Source: CAVZQN01 sp963837395
GTDB lineage: Bacteria > Acidobacteriota > HRBIN11 > JAKEFK01
Direction: 5' to 3'
Length of the DNA: 64,000 bases
Assembly: GCA_963837395.1 (NCBI GenBank)
Contig: CAWINI010000004.1
Span: forward strand, 1,488,001 to 1,552,000
The position numbers were made by a program, and so were the translations under genes. The notes under the pieces were generated by a model. It searched no databases. It had not been told where the DNA came from and saw only the letters and a list, made by a program, of their open reading frames with translations. Shown piece after piece: positions 10,401-18,256 of the stretch. How positions within the stretch are numbered: position 1 is the first letter of the stretch; every line of letters starts with the position of its first letter.

Positions 10401-11054
10401 TATATCGCGATGAATGATTCCAGTTTGATGTGCAGCATGAAGTCCTTCGGCTGCTTCTTTCATAACTCTTACTTTTTCTTGGAGCGTGAGTTGCTTCACA
10501 TCTACATGATCAAGAGTTACCCCTTCGATATATTGCATTGCAATGTAGAGATGTCCCTGAACTTCACCGATTTCATATACCTGGCAGACATTGTCATGGT
10601 GAATGCGCGCGAGAGCTTGAGCTTCACGGATCAAGCGATACGTTTTGCCGCCAACGGAACCGGTTACGAATTTCAATGCAACATAACGTTTCAATCGCAG
10701 ATCAAAAGCTTTGAAAACGCGTCCCATTCCGCCTTCACCCAAATAACTTTCAAATGCATATCGATCCCAATTGGAAACGGGAAATGAAGGAGGGCCTTGA
10801 TCTAAATATTCATCGGCCGAGATGATTTGCGTAATTGGAATATTGGATTCGCGTTTAAATTCCGCTGAACTTAACAAAAGATCAAGTGTTGTCGGATCGA
10901 GATGACCCTTCTTTAACAGCCAATCAATCCGCTTTCCACTTGATTCTGGTTTATGTTCCCCTTCCGCGCTGCTTGCTTCATTCAGTTTTTCATCGCTGAG
11001 CAAGCCTTTCTTGACAGCAAGCGACAGCAACAGCGTTTCTTGATCGCGGTTCAA
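7368..11054 (-). CDS. Membrane-bound Ser/Thr protein kinase with long TPR sensor domain
   Basis: A 1228-residue eukaryotic-type (PknB-like) kinase. Kinase domain about residues 98-360: glycine loop GEGGMG 106-111, lysine K128 in VALKF, HRDIKPAN 215-222, DFG 238-240, APE 264-266. One membrane helix at about 384-404 is followed by a C-terminal region made almost wholly of TPR units. At least nine TPRs carry an inserted turn with a G-[KR]-[DN]-P-like motif, giving repeats near 43-45 residues instead of 34. The kinase part is cytoplasmic and the TPR part probably periplasmic. The start is TTG with GGAG 8 bases upstream; a TATAAT box lies further upstream. The N-terminal ~95 residues are unassigned. 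Confidence 0.92.
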   Translation of the reverse strand: MNRDQETLLLSLAVKKGLLSDEKLNEASSAEGEHKPESSGKRIDWLLKKGHLDPTTLDLLLSSAEFKRESNIPITQIISADEYLDQGPPSFPVSNWDRYAFESYLGEGGMGRVFKAFDLRLKRYVALKFVTGSVGGKTYRLIREAQALARIHHDNVCQVYEIGEVQGHLYIAMQYIEGVTLDHVDVKQLTLQEKVRVMKEAAEGLHAAHQTGIIHRDIKPANIMIQKKDGSWSPVLMDFGLAREPNDEGITRTGLIVGTPSYMAPEQATMDSEYLDRRTDIYSLGATMYNSFAGRAPFSGTTPLEIIRQVSEKDPEPLRRLNPEIPEDLERVVMKCLEKQRERRYATAKELSEDLQRVLTGEAVLARPMSIFHRKFRRLIRSRVAMLSAILLIAIALIYGIVSMRSRSEIQERLRLANEFSQEIRYIDEFMRHALTAPLHDIRKERLVIRERMNQFEKRMNEAGPAAIGPGAYVMGRGYLALHEPEEAREWLQKAIDSNYRVPELDYTLGLALGEIYQKELEEAERIANKELRELRKKELEKLYREPSISLLSSTRNLQMESTDYAEALIAFYDRQYSKALQKTTIALTKIPWLYEAQILEGKVYSAQANDERDRGANEKAMQLLQKADESYGKAITVGRSDPFAYVGACGVWVNAMSFSLYGSGGDLMPYLKKVQGNCDLALQADPDLELAYLEEAHSLKLAGEDQIYRGEDPMKYLMESEALARKALKLSPQNARAHTQIGMALFNRARYFFEKGDDPTELLKQAMTYSRSGIAANPNYVYAYNNLGICYLIMGDYLTSRTEDPSSAWKEAIVTFQNAIRIRPDYSGAFSNIGYAYLGLSEWNSSHGKDPYPDALKAVDSYNNAIRMNASETFSFQNLALAYTDMASYDIDRNRDPGPNMRQAIDTHFQAIKLNPGNPTGYANLGVAYLYRAEYDMEHGKNPENDLELAIKTFEKAVELKPTDFRTMVNRGSAYVDKVLYLQMLGKDPSENLKLAAEWYNKAIQTRPVHGSAWRKLGNVYLMQAEKALEENKNPLNWIGDADKTFAKAQEFEPDEYELAELKAQLEVAKARNAANQHKNPQPYFEQADKLFAETLKLNPGAPEIILEMARRDYYEAKWRLASNMNPKDAIERGLKNIEEARKAAPNSAEALLLLGKLQLCKAEATSNLDQRGALAENAAESFKKALAINSNLHHEADALIQKAHSLTIIDVMGANLQADYSANLDT

Positions 11055-11077
11055 AGTTCTTTCTCCGAGGGATTATT

Positions 11078-11083
11078 ATTATA
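11078..11083 (-). promoter_or_regulatory. Possible -10 box for the TPR kinase gene
   Basis: On the minus strand TATAAT lies 23 bases before the TTG start, with GGAG between them. I see no convincing -35 at 17 bp, so this is a tentative assignment in a short divergent region shared with the DUF1003 gene. Confidence 0.35.
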
Positions 11084-11128
11084 CGTGTTTGCCACCACAA
11101 AGACGTATAGATCACAAGAGGTGAAGAT

Positions 11129-11644
11129 ATGAGTTCCCGCTTTAAAAGGCGATTGAAACGCATCCACGGTTATCAAGCAAAACACAACTTGCACAAAACT
11201 AAAGCCGAAAGAGTTGCTGATCAAGTCACGGAATTTACCGGAAGTGTAGCATTCCTGGTTATTAATGCAGTTTGGTTTCTGGTTTGGATTCTTATCAATT
11301 TGAATCTGATTCCCGGGAAAAAAGCTTTTGATCCTTTTCCTTTTGCTCTTTTGACTATGATCGTCTCTTTAGAGGCGATCTTTCTTTCAATCTTTGTGTT
11401 AATCAGCCAGAACCGCCAATCAAAAATCGCTGACTTAAGGCAAGAAATTGATTTGCAAATTAATATGATTGCGGAAGAAGAAATTACAAAAGTGATGCAA
11501 ATGATCGCCGCTATTTACAAACAGATCGGGCACAAAGAAGAAAGAGATCCAGAAATTTTGGAAATGATGAAGCCTTTAAATATTGATGAAATCGAACAAA
11601 GGTTGGAAAAGGAATATGACGAAATTAAGAAAGAGGCAAGCTAA
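11129..11644 (+). CDS. DUF1003 family membrane protein
   Basis: A 171-residue protein with two membrane helices (about 36-56 and 69-91) and the family signature FDPFPFALLTMIVSLEAIF followed by L-I-S-Q-N-R-Q-S. The cytoplasmic C-terminus is charged and helical. The function of DUF1003 is not known. The start has AGAGGTG 6-8 bases upstream. It is divergent from the TPR kinase. A paralogue lies at 60779-61306 on the other strand, where it neighbours a CsbD-like stress protein. Confidence 0.88.
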   Translation: MSSRFKRRLKRIHGYQAKHNLHKTKAERVADQVTEFTGSVAFLVINAVWFLVWILINLNLIPGKKAFDPFPFALLTMIVSLEAIFLSIFVLISQNRQSKIADLRQEIDLQINMIAEEEITKVMQMIAAIYKQIGHKEERDPEILEMMKPLNIDEIEQRLEKEYDEIKKEAS

Positions 11645-11742
11645 GTTTTAGTGTTGCCAGCGCGTCTCGCCCGCAGTAGCTTTATGAAACCACGAAGTCT
11701 TTCTTTAATAAATTTATTACCTTCGTGCTTCATTGTGACCTG

Positions 11743-11832
11743 GTTTGAAAATCGGCGATCGACCAAGCTCCCCTCCTTATGAAGGAGGGGATAAAGGGGA
11801 GGTTGGAAATATTTTGAAGACTCCAACCCCCT
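11743..11832. repeat. Palindromic intergenic repeat family A, copy 1 (right arm truncated)
   Basis: Begins with TTGAAAATCGGCGATCG, then a core palindrome CCCCTCCTTATGAAGGAGGGG, a spacer, and the start of the complementary arm (CTCCAACCCCCT). It closely matches the left arm of the copy at 43687-43820, but here the right arm stops early, just before the ferredoxin stop codon. A short frame through it is not a gene. Confidence 0.8.
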
Positions 11833-11845
11833 CGGCATCACTTTC

Positions 11846-12214
11846 CTAATACAACTTGCGCGCGGATTCAATTCGAACTCCTAGCGGCAGCCGGACAATT
11901 TGTAATCCCGGCACAACTTTCGTTAGACAAGCAATCGCCGTTACTTCCTGACTTTCTTCCGTGCGACGGATTGTAATCATGCAATTACGGCAATCGCCAT
12001 TCCAGCAATAATTACCATATGCAACTTCCGGATTTAAAAATTGTAGAATGCGGAGCAAAGTATTATTTTCCGGAACCATGAATTCCTTGCCCCGGTAATA
12101 AATCGGAATTAGTTTGGAGTAAGGCTCGTAGAGATCGTCATCACTTCGTTCGATTCCATCCTGATTTTCATCAGGATTATCAGGTCCCGGAAATTCAACC
12201 AAATTTTCACTCAC
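11846..12214 (-). CDS. [2Fe-2S] ferredoxin-like protein
   Basis: A 122-residue protein with a plant-type 2Fe-2S motif: C70-x4-C75-x2-C78, then C96. The domain sits in the C-terminal two thirds; the first ~30 residues are acidic and unassigned. It is a small electron carrier; no partner oxidoreductase is adjacent. It lies 18 bp behind folE and is probably cotranscribed with thrC-folE. The stop is close to repeat family A. Confidence 0.85.
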   Translation of the reverse strand: MSENLVEFPGPDNPDENQDGIERSDDDLYEPYSKLIPIYYRGKEFMVPENNTLLRILQFLNPEVAYGNYCWNGDCRNCMITIRRTEESQEVTAIACLTKVVPGLQIVRLPLGVRIESARKLY

Positions 12215-12232
12215 TCCGTTTGAATCTTTAAC

Positions 12233-12784
12233 TTACGAACGGCGTCCTTTAATCAAATCCATGAATTCCATTCGCGTTTCTACATTCGTTCTGAATGAAC
12301 CTAACATGGATGAAGTAATAGCAATCGAATTCTGTTTCTCCACTCCCCGCATCATCATACATAAATGCTGAGCTTCAATAACAACGCCCACACCGTACGG
12401 ATTTAGCGCTTTGGAAATCAGTTCCGCAATCTGTGAAGTCAAGCGTTCTTGAACTTGTAACCGGCGGCTATAAATTTCTACGATCCGAACGATCTTGCTC
12501 AGTCCAATTATTTTGTGGCGTGGAATGTAAGCAACATGACAACGTCCGAAAAACGGAAGCATGTGATGTTCGCACATGCTGAACAGGTCGATGTCTTTGA
12601 CAATGACCATCTCATCGTAGTCTTCAACAAAAAGTGCATTGTTCAGGATCGCTTCCGGATTTTCAGTGTAACCCTTGGTAAAAAACTTAAGCGCTTTCTC
12701 AACTCGTTCGGGTGTTCTGAGCAACCCCTCGCGAGTTGGATCTTCTCCCAATTGGCGCAGCAATTCTTCAATTAACTCTTTCAT
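12233..12784 (-). CDS. folE: GTP cyclohydrolase I
   Basis: Converts GTP to 7,8-dihydroneopterin triphosphate, the first step of folate or pterin synthesis. The 183-residue length is normal. Zinc and active-site residues are present: C71, H73 and H74 in M-C-E-H-H-M-L-P-F, and C142 in AQHLCMMMRG. The family motif RLQVQERLT is also seen. It lies between thrC (39 bp upstream) and the ferredoxin gene (18 bp downstream) on the same strand. Confidence 0.97.
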   Translation of the reverse strand: MKELIEELLRQLGEDPTREGLLRTPERVEKALKFFTKGYTENPEAILNNALFVEDYDEMVIVKDIDLFSMCEHHMLPFFGRCHVAYIPRHKIIGLSKIVRIVEIYSRRLQVQERLTSQIAELISKALNPYGVGVVIEAQHLCMMMRGVEKQNSIAITSSMLGSFRTNVETRMEFMDLIKGRRS

Positions 12785-12823
12785 AGGTAAATGTATATTC
12801 TATCAAACCCTCGATGGCGACCC

Positions 12824-14110
12824 TCATCCAAGCAGAAATGCGCGAAATTCGTCGTAGCTGGCCTTAAGATTAGTGACATATTCTGGACTGTTCAAACATG
12901 ATTGTAATTTTTCAGGTATATCAATTTTTTTTGCAATGGCCGGCTCTACAGTTTCAAGAAATTTTGCCGGATGTGCTGTTTCCAGAAAAATACCGGCAGA
13001 TTTTCTGCTAATGAATTTTTTCAGCCCTAACAACGCAACAGCTCCATGCGGATCAAGAACATAGTTCGCTTCTTGAAAAGTATGCTTAATGCATTGTTCC
13101 GTTTTGTGATCTGTAAACGAGGCTGTATCAATTTCAGCGCTCATTTTTACAACATCATTTTCGTAAAGCTCCAACATCCGTTCAAAATTACTGGGATTAC
13201 CAACATCCATTGCATTCGATATGGTTTGAATTGACGGACGTGGTTCAAACTTACCCGTCTTAAAATATTGAGGCACTACATCATTAACATTCGTTGCTGC
13301 AACAAAATGTTTGACTGGAAGTCCCATCCGTTTTGCAATAACAGCGGCGGTCAGGTTTCCGAAGTTTCCGGAGGGTACCGAAAATATTGGAGGATGTTGA
13401 TCGGAAAGTTGAGCAACGGCGCGAAAATAATAAAAGCTTTGCGGTAGGAGCCGTGCAATATTGATCGAGTTCGCTGAAGTTAATCGAAGATGTGTCCGCA
13501 ACTCAGAATCTGCAAACGCTTGTTTTACTAATCGCTGACAATCATCAAAGTTTCCCTCGATTGCCACAGCTTGAACATTTCCACCTAACGTAGTCATTTG
13601 TTTGCGCTGAATCTCGCTGATCTTGCCGGATGGAAAAAGCAATACGACTTTGAATCCGGGCAAATTGTGGAAAGCGCTGGCTACAGCACTTCCGGTATCG
13701 CCTGAAGTTGCAACCAGAATTGTTAACTCCTTTGACGAATCTGCAATAAACTGCTCCAAAACCTGCGCCATGAAGCGCGCTCCAAAATCTTTAAAAGCAA
13801 ATGTGGGTCCGTGAAATAATTCCAATGCATAAATATTGCTTTCAACCGGGACTAATGGAGCATCAAATGGAAATGCCGAATCAACAATCTTTTGTAAATC
13901 ATTCCGGTTCATTTCTTCGTCTAACCAGAGGCTCGCAATCTCGAGGCCAAGCTCTTGAAAAGTAAGCCGCGATAATGCTTCCAGTACTTTTGGGGGGACG
14001 CCTGGAATTACTTCAGGCAAATAGAGTCCGCCGTCAGGAGCTAAACCGTTCAAAACAGCCGTTTGAAAACTAACGGGTTCCGATTCTCCTCGAGTACTTC
14101 TAAACAACAT
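12824..14110 (-). CDS. thrC: Threonine synthase
   Basis: PLP enzyme converting O-phosphohomoserine to threonine. The 428-residue protein starts with the family pattern MLFRSTRG...GLAPDGGLYLPE. The PLP lysine is K107 in GPTFAFKDFGARF, and the phosphate-binding S-G-N-F-G-N is present. It is the first gene of the thrC-folE-ferredoxin row. There is no Shine-Dalgarno motif; a TATAAT box sits 7 bases before the ATG, suggesting a leaderless transcript. Confidence 0.97.
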   Translation of the reverse strand: MLFRSTRGESEPVSFQTAVLNGLAPDGGLYLPEVIPGVPPKVLEALSRLTFQELGLEIASLWLDEEMNRNDLQKIVDSAFPFDAPLVPVESNIYALELFHGPTFAFKDFGARFMAQVLEQFIADSSKELTILVATSGDTGSAVASAFHNLPGFKVVLLFPSGKISEIQRKQMTTLGGNVQAVAIEGNFDDCQRLVKQAFADSELRTHLRLTSANSINIARLLPQSFYYFRAVAQLSDQHPPIFSVPSGNFGNLTAAVIAKRMGLPVKHFVAATNVNDVVPQYFKTGKFEPRPSIQTISNAMDVGNPSNFERMLELYENDVVKMSAEIDTASFTDHKTEQCIKHTFQEANYVLDPHGAVALLGLKKFISRKSAGIFLETAHPAKFLETVEPAIAKKIDIPEKLQSCLNSPEYVTNLKASYDEFRAFLLG

Positions 14111-14117
14111 AGGCTGT

Positions 14118-14123
14118 ATTATA
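14118..14123 (-). promoter_or_regulatory. -10 box of thrC, leaderless arrangement
   Basis: TATAAT on the minus strand with 7 bases between it and the thrC ATG, so the expected transcription start falls on or beside the start codon. The -35 is weak. The same spacing recurs at the vapB gene and at the FHA-ABC gene. Confidence 0.55.
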
Positions 14124-14202
14124 TAAGGAGGAAGTTAAGGAATTTCAGATTTCGGATTTCAGATTTCAGATTGAAAAACAGCCTGATTAGCCCCGCCAGA
14201 AT

Positions 14203-15378
14203 ATGAAACGTCTTTTTCTGTTGTTGTTCCTGTGTCTTGCGGTTATCTCCTGTCAAAAGAAATTGCCGCAAGAGATTCCACAAAACCAAACAAAACCACC
14301 GGAAGATCCACTCCAGCGACTTGCCTGGGATTCAGCGAAACAAATTAACGAATCACGGAAGTCATACTCAGTAAAACTAGGAACGATTGATAATCAAGCG
14401 AAACTTCCCGATAGCCAGTTTCATTATTTTCGTGGAGCGCTGGAAAACGAGTTGTGGCAATTGAAACCCAGTACTGATGCATCAACTACAGTTGTGAATG
14501 GTGTTCTCTCCCAAGCAAACGGCCAATTACAATTTCTGTGGGACATGCAATTGCAAACCGAAAAAACTTCAGGAGTTTCCGCCGTATTGTGGAAATCTTC
14601 TCCGCCGGAAATAGCAGAAGAGCATCATCACGAGCAGATGGATATGCACCAGCATCATGAAGTAAAGATCCCAACACCTGTTGCTCAACTGCAATCAATT
14701 CCATTGGACGTAACTCAAGGATGTGTTCACGGAAATGAAGATTGTGAACTACTGGTTTTATATGAAGATTCGATTGAACGTATTAACTGGAAAACCAGCA
14801 ACAAGCGTAAAGTTTCTTTTCCGCTGGAATACTTTGCGCCAGTTCGTTCACGCGCACCTTCAGGAAAAATCCTGGATCTTGATGGAACTTACATCATCCT
14901 TCAAAACAATCTGACTCAACCATTGCAGTATGATTTAGAACTCGATCAATTTACTCCTGCGAATCTTCCGCCACAAATCCCACTGGCCATTCCAGGTCTT
15001 AATATTTTTTCCTTAATCAATGGCCACTTTTATGATTTCGAAGTAATAAATCCTAAAGGACTCGCAGTGATCCAGGAAGATCAAAGACTAAGCATCGGTG
15101 CCGGTACGCTGATTACATCCAATGAACTGGTCGGAGGTTCACTCGCAGTTTTAGAACCGGCGATTTACACTTCGTCCAACTCACTTCCAGGTCAGCTCGA
15201 TTCGTTGTTGAAATTTACTTACAACAATACTTCTTTAACACTGCAATCTACGACTCAAATGGATGGTGAAATTCTGGATCTTGCAATAACAGATTTAAAC
15301 CACGACAACGCGCCAGAATTATTGATCACAATCAGAAGAAACGGCGGAATCTATATCGATGTTGTAGAAAATCCATGA
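14203..15378 (+). CDS. Lipoprotein with His/Met-rich patch and FG-GAP-like C-terminus
   Basis: Unknown function. Residues 1-17 form a lipoprotein signal peptide with the lipobox A-V-I-S-C (C17). Residues 141-153 are a cluster of His, Met and acidic residues (EEHHHEQMDMHQHHE region) that could bind Cu, Zn or Ni. Near the C-terminus D-L-N-H-D-N-A-P-E-L resembles a calcium-binding FG-GAP/VCBS repeat. The stop overlaps the next start (ATGA), and that gene overlaps a histidine kinase gene, so the three are one operon and this protein may be an envelope sensor partner. Confidence 0.75.
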   Translation: MKRLFLLLFLCLAVISCQKKLPQEIPQNQTKPPEDPLQRLAWDSAKQINESRKSYSVKLGTIDNQAKLPDSQFHYFRGALENELWQLKPSTDASTTVVNGVLSQANGQLQFLWDMQLQTEKTSGVSAVLWKSSPPEIAEEHHHEQMDMHQHHEVKIPTPVAQLQSIPLDVTQGCVHGNEDCELLVLYEDSIERINWKTSNKRKVSFPLEYFAPVRSRAPSGKILDLDGTYIILQNNLTQPLQYDLELDQFTPANLPPQIPLAIPGLNIFSLINGHFYDFEVINPKGLAVIQEDQRLSIGAGTLITSNELVGGSLAVLEPAIYTSSNSLPGQLDSLLKFTYNNTSLTLQSTTQMDGEILDLAITDLNHDNAPELLITIRRNGGIYIDVVENP

Positions 15379-16553
15379 TGAAAAAACTGATTAGCGTCTT
15401 ACTGCTTTTATTCCTAACGACACCTGCATATTCGATCCGTAAACCACACTACGGAGGAGCACTTCGTGTTGCTGATTCATTGCTGCAAAGAATCAACGAG
15501 CAAACATTATTCATTGAAAGCGGAGATAACGTTGTTCCAACAATTCCATTGCCGTTTGAAATTCATGAAACGGAAGTGCAGCTAGATCTTTCAAGAATCA
15601 ATCCTGAATTAATGGTTGATGTTGAAAATGCCGTGGCGGCAATTCAAGATCATGAAAATGCATGTCATTGGATTCTGGATTATCCGTTCTTTGATCATCG
15701 TCATCCAAATCAAATTCAAATGGAATCCGGAACTTTGACTGTCAAAAGCACTGATGCTGATTATCTGAGTGCAATACTTTTGTCGCGTTGTTTGCCGCCG
15801 GTTCGTTCTGAGGCTTTTCGTCCATTTACCAAAACACAATTTGGATTGGAAGCAAACACAAAGTGTATTGCAGGCCGGCCATTTTTGGATTCCATTACAC
15901 CAACTCCGGTAGATCCATTGAATCCATATTTATCATTCAAGTTGAATGATGTTGACATCCTTCCGGTTCCTGAAGAAAGATTTCAGCAAATCAATTCCGA
16001 TCCAGAACTACGCATTGTTCCGGGTTCGTCTTTTTTTGTCTACCTTTTTACTTCAGGATTGAAGCCGGATGAAATCTCAAGTTTAACTTCGGCAATACAT
16101 ATCGAAGAGATTGCAAAAGCGGCTCTGAACGATCATGCAGAAATTCTTTTGTCTGAACGACACTCGCAGCCACATCTTAATGGACAGCACATCATGGAAA
16201 TTAAGATTCCAGAAGAAGATCCTTATCACCTGATGGCCGAGCGATTTTTGTTAGATTGGCAAGAAGCTGGATTTGTTCAGGGGAAATCTGAAGCACGAAT
16301 TGAAATTGCGGCTCAGGAAATGCTGGAATCGGATCAGGATCTTTTCCGATACTGGTTACTTCGTAATCACTTCCATCTCAACAGCCCAAAGCCATGGTTT
16401 GAAGTTTGGGATGAAATGGAAGCCTCGGGACAAATCATTCCATTACTGATCCATCAAACCCGGATTGCTGCACGAAAGAATATTGTAAATTTGAATATGC
16501 GATCTGGAGGTATGTTGGATTTCGCCAATGCCTGGATGGTTCCAGAACAATGA
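15375..16553 (+). CDS. Secreted protein resembling an oligopeptide-binding (SBP_bac_5) protein
   Basis: A 392-residue protein with a signal peptide (residues 1-20, cleavage near P-A-Y-S). The mature start R-K-P-H-Y-G-G-A-L-R-V resembles the N-terminus of peptide-binding proteins of ABC transporters (PHYGGTLRV type), but it is shorter than the usual ~500 residues and lacks an adjacent permease. It may have become a ligand-sensing subunit for the histidine kinase encoded by the overlapping downstream gene. Assignment is moderate for the fold and low for the ligand. Confidence 0.65.
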   Translation: MMKKLISVLLLLFLTTPAYSIRKPHYGGALRVADSLLQRINEQTLFIESGDNVVPTIPLPFEIHETEVQLDLSRINPELMVDVENAVAAIQDHENACHWILDYPFFDHRHPNQIQMESGTLTVKSTDADYLSAILLSRCLPPVRSEAFRPFTKTQFGLEANTKCIAGRPFLDSITPTPVDPLNPYLSFKLNDVDILPVPEERFQQINSDPELRIVPGSSFFVYLFTSGLKPDEISSLTSAIHIEEIAKAALNDHAEILLSERHSQPHLNGQHIMEIKIPEEDPYHLMAERFLLDWQEAGFVQGKSEARIEIAAQEMLESDQDLFRYWLLRNHFHLNSPKPWFEVWDEMEASGQIIPLLIHQTRIAARKNIVNLNMRSGGMLDFANAWMVPEQ

Positions 16554-18166
16554 AACTTCCAGTAAAAATTACGCTGCTGATGGCTGTAACTGTTTCGGCC
16601 TTCATAGCAGGAACAAGCGTCTTTCTTTATAGCTGGATCAATGAGAGCTATCACAGGCAATCAACAGAACGTCTGCAGCAAAGTGTTGAACTTTTGAATT
16701 TGAGAATGGAATCACTGAAGCACAGTTTAAGCTTGGAAATGGACCAACTCGCAGCAGGAATTTTTACGGAGCAAGAACCGGTATTAGCCGCAATGCTGGC
16801 TGATCCTCCTAATTACAATCGCGAAGTAATTGGATTTGCAGAGCGGATTAAACGACGCACCACATTAAGCTTTCTGACAGTGTTGGCGGCAGATGGAAAT
16901 ATCTTAAGCGACAGCAGGCGTCCAGCATTGTTTGGTAGACGCGGGATCGTTCCGGTTTTGCCGGAACAAGAGCCGGTAATTTTGAACGATCCTGAAATCA
17001 CATTGCAGGTTCGGCGAACCGCAAAATTCGGGAAACGGCAATTGATTTTACAAGGCGGCTATTTCCTGGCGGAAGAGCTTGGACGTGTCCCGTATCCCGG
17101 AACACAGGTAAGCATCACCAATCAGCAAGTTCAAGCTCCAACGGATCAAGGTGTGCTGTCGCGGACTATTGAGCTGAAAGACTTTCGAGGCCAGCCTACT
17201 GCCTGGATTTTAGTGACTACTTCCTCCGGAGTATTGGAAACCGAGAAACAAAATCTGATCCTTTATAGTACTATATTAATAGTATTATTGCTTGGATTGT
17301 GTTTAGCGGCCGGCTTTCTGTTATCACGCTGGATTACTGCGCCTTTGCAAGAACTTACTACCGCAGCCACAGCTATGGCTTCCGGGCAACTCAACACACA
17401 ATTGGAAGAGCGAGGCGGCGGAGAAGTTGAAGATCTGATTCGCGCATTCAACCGGATGTCCAGTGAGTTGGAGGAAAAACAGCGGTTGTTATTGCAGGCA
17501 GAAAGAGTAGCGGCATGGCAAGAGATTGCCAGGCATCTTGCGCATGAAATCAAAAATCCATTAACGCCGATCCGCACATCGATCATGAATTTGCGGTTAT
17601 GTCTTGAAAAAGCGCCGGATCGTTTTCAAGAAGTTTTTCAGGAAGCAAGCGGAAGCATTCTAGAAGAAGTGGAAAAACTGCGTCATCTCGCGGATGAATT
17701 TTCAGACTTTGCACGACTGCCACCACCATCACGAAAACAAGGAGATCTCAATGTAGTGGTTCAAAAATGCTTAAATCTGTATCAAGGAAATGGTTCAGCT
17801 ACGATTCATTTTGAACCAGGAGATCTGCCTCAATTCGAATTTGATTCTGAACAAATATCGCAAGTGGTACACAATCTAGTTCAAAACGCAGTCGATGCCG
17901 CCGGAACGCAAGGTGACGTACAGGTAAGCACTACATTGGGCAAAATGGATCCGAAGGAAGCGATTCTTGCGGTGCAAGATAATGGACCGGGAATGGATGA
18001 TCAAATGCAGCGGCAAATCTTTACACCATACTTCACAACGAAACCTACAGGAACGGGTTTAGGGTTGGCAATTGTGCAGAGGATTGTGACCGAACATCAT
18101 GGTAGTATTCACGTAAATTCACAACCCGGACACGGCACCCGTTTTGAAGTACGATTACCAGCATAG
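16550..18166 (+). CDS. Membrane sensor histidine kinase (NtrY/HAMP type)
   Basis: A 538-residue kinase: helix 1 at 5-27, periplasmic sensor about 30-235, helix 2 at 238-259, HAMP about 260-312, and an H-box with H332 (ARHLAHEIKNPLTPI). The ATPase domain has N-L-V-Q-N-A-V-D-A-A (N box), DNGPGM and GTGLGLAIV. It overlaps the binding-protein-like gene by 4 bp. No response regulator is encoded next to it; the NtrC-type regulator at 52319-53744 is a possible partner by family, but that is a guess. Confidence 0.92.
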   Translation: MKLPVKITLLMAVTVSAFIAGTSVFLYSWINESYHRQSTERLQQSVELLNLRMESLKHSLSLEMDQLAAGIFTEQEPVLAAMLADPPNYNREVIGFAERIKRRTTLSFLTVLAADGNILSDSRRPALFGRRGIVPVLPEQEPVILNDPEITLQVRRTAKFGKRQLILQGGYFLAEELGRVPYPGTQVSITNQQVQAPTDQGVLSRTIELKDFRGQPTAWILVTTSSGVLETEKQNLILYSTILIVLLLGLCLAAGFLLSRWITAPLQELTTAATAMASGQLNTQLEERGGGEVEDLIRAFNRMSSELEEKQRLLLQAERVAAWQEIARHLAHEIKNPLTPIRTSIMNLRLCLEKAPDRFQEVFQEASGSILEEVEKLRHLADEFSDFARLPPPSRKQGDLNVVVQKCLNLYQGNGSATIHFEPGDLPQFEFDSEQISQVVHNLVQNAVDAAGTQGDVQVSTTLGKMDPKEAILAVQDNGPGMDDQMQRQIFTPYFTTKPTGTGLGLAIVQRIVTEHHGSIHVNSQPGHGTRFEVRLPA

Positions 18167-18176
18167 AAGAATTTTT

Positions 18177-18242
18177 CCGGGGCGCGGGCCTCCGTGCCCG
18201 CGATCTTGAAGAAGGATAGGCGGGCAGGGACGCCCGCTCCCC
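18177..18242. repeat. GC-rich intergenic repeat family B, copy 1
   Basis: Contains GCGCGGGCCTCCGTGCCCGCG and, 18 bases later, GGCGGGCAGGGACGCCCGC. Each half is a small palindrome. Similar copies occur at 20848-20903, 33962-34013 and, as a half copy, 60713-60741. Confidence 0.8.
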
Positions 18243-18256
18243 TGGATGCATGAGCA

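Noticed and set aside
10035..10787. 250-codon open frame on the plus strand inside the TPR kinase gene
   Set aside because: It is the reverse of a clearly conserved kinase domain, has a Cys/Ser/Phe-rich composition typical of antisense frames, and lacks any domain.
11641..11871. Short minus-strand frame containing P-L-Y-P-L-L-H-K-E-G
   Set aside because: This is the translation of repeat family A, not a gene.
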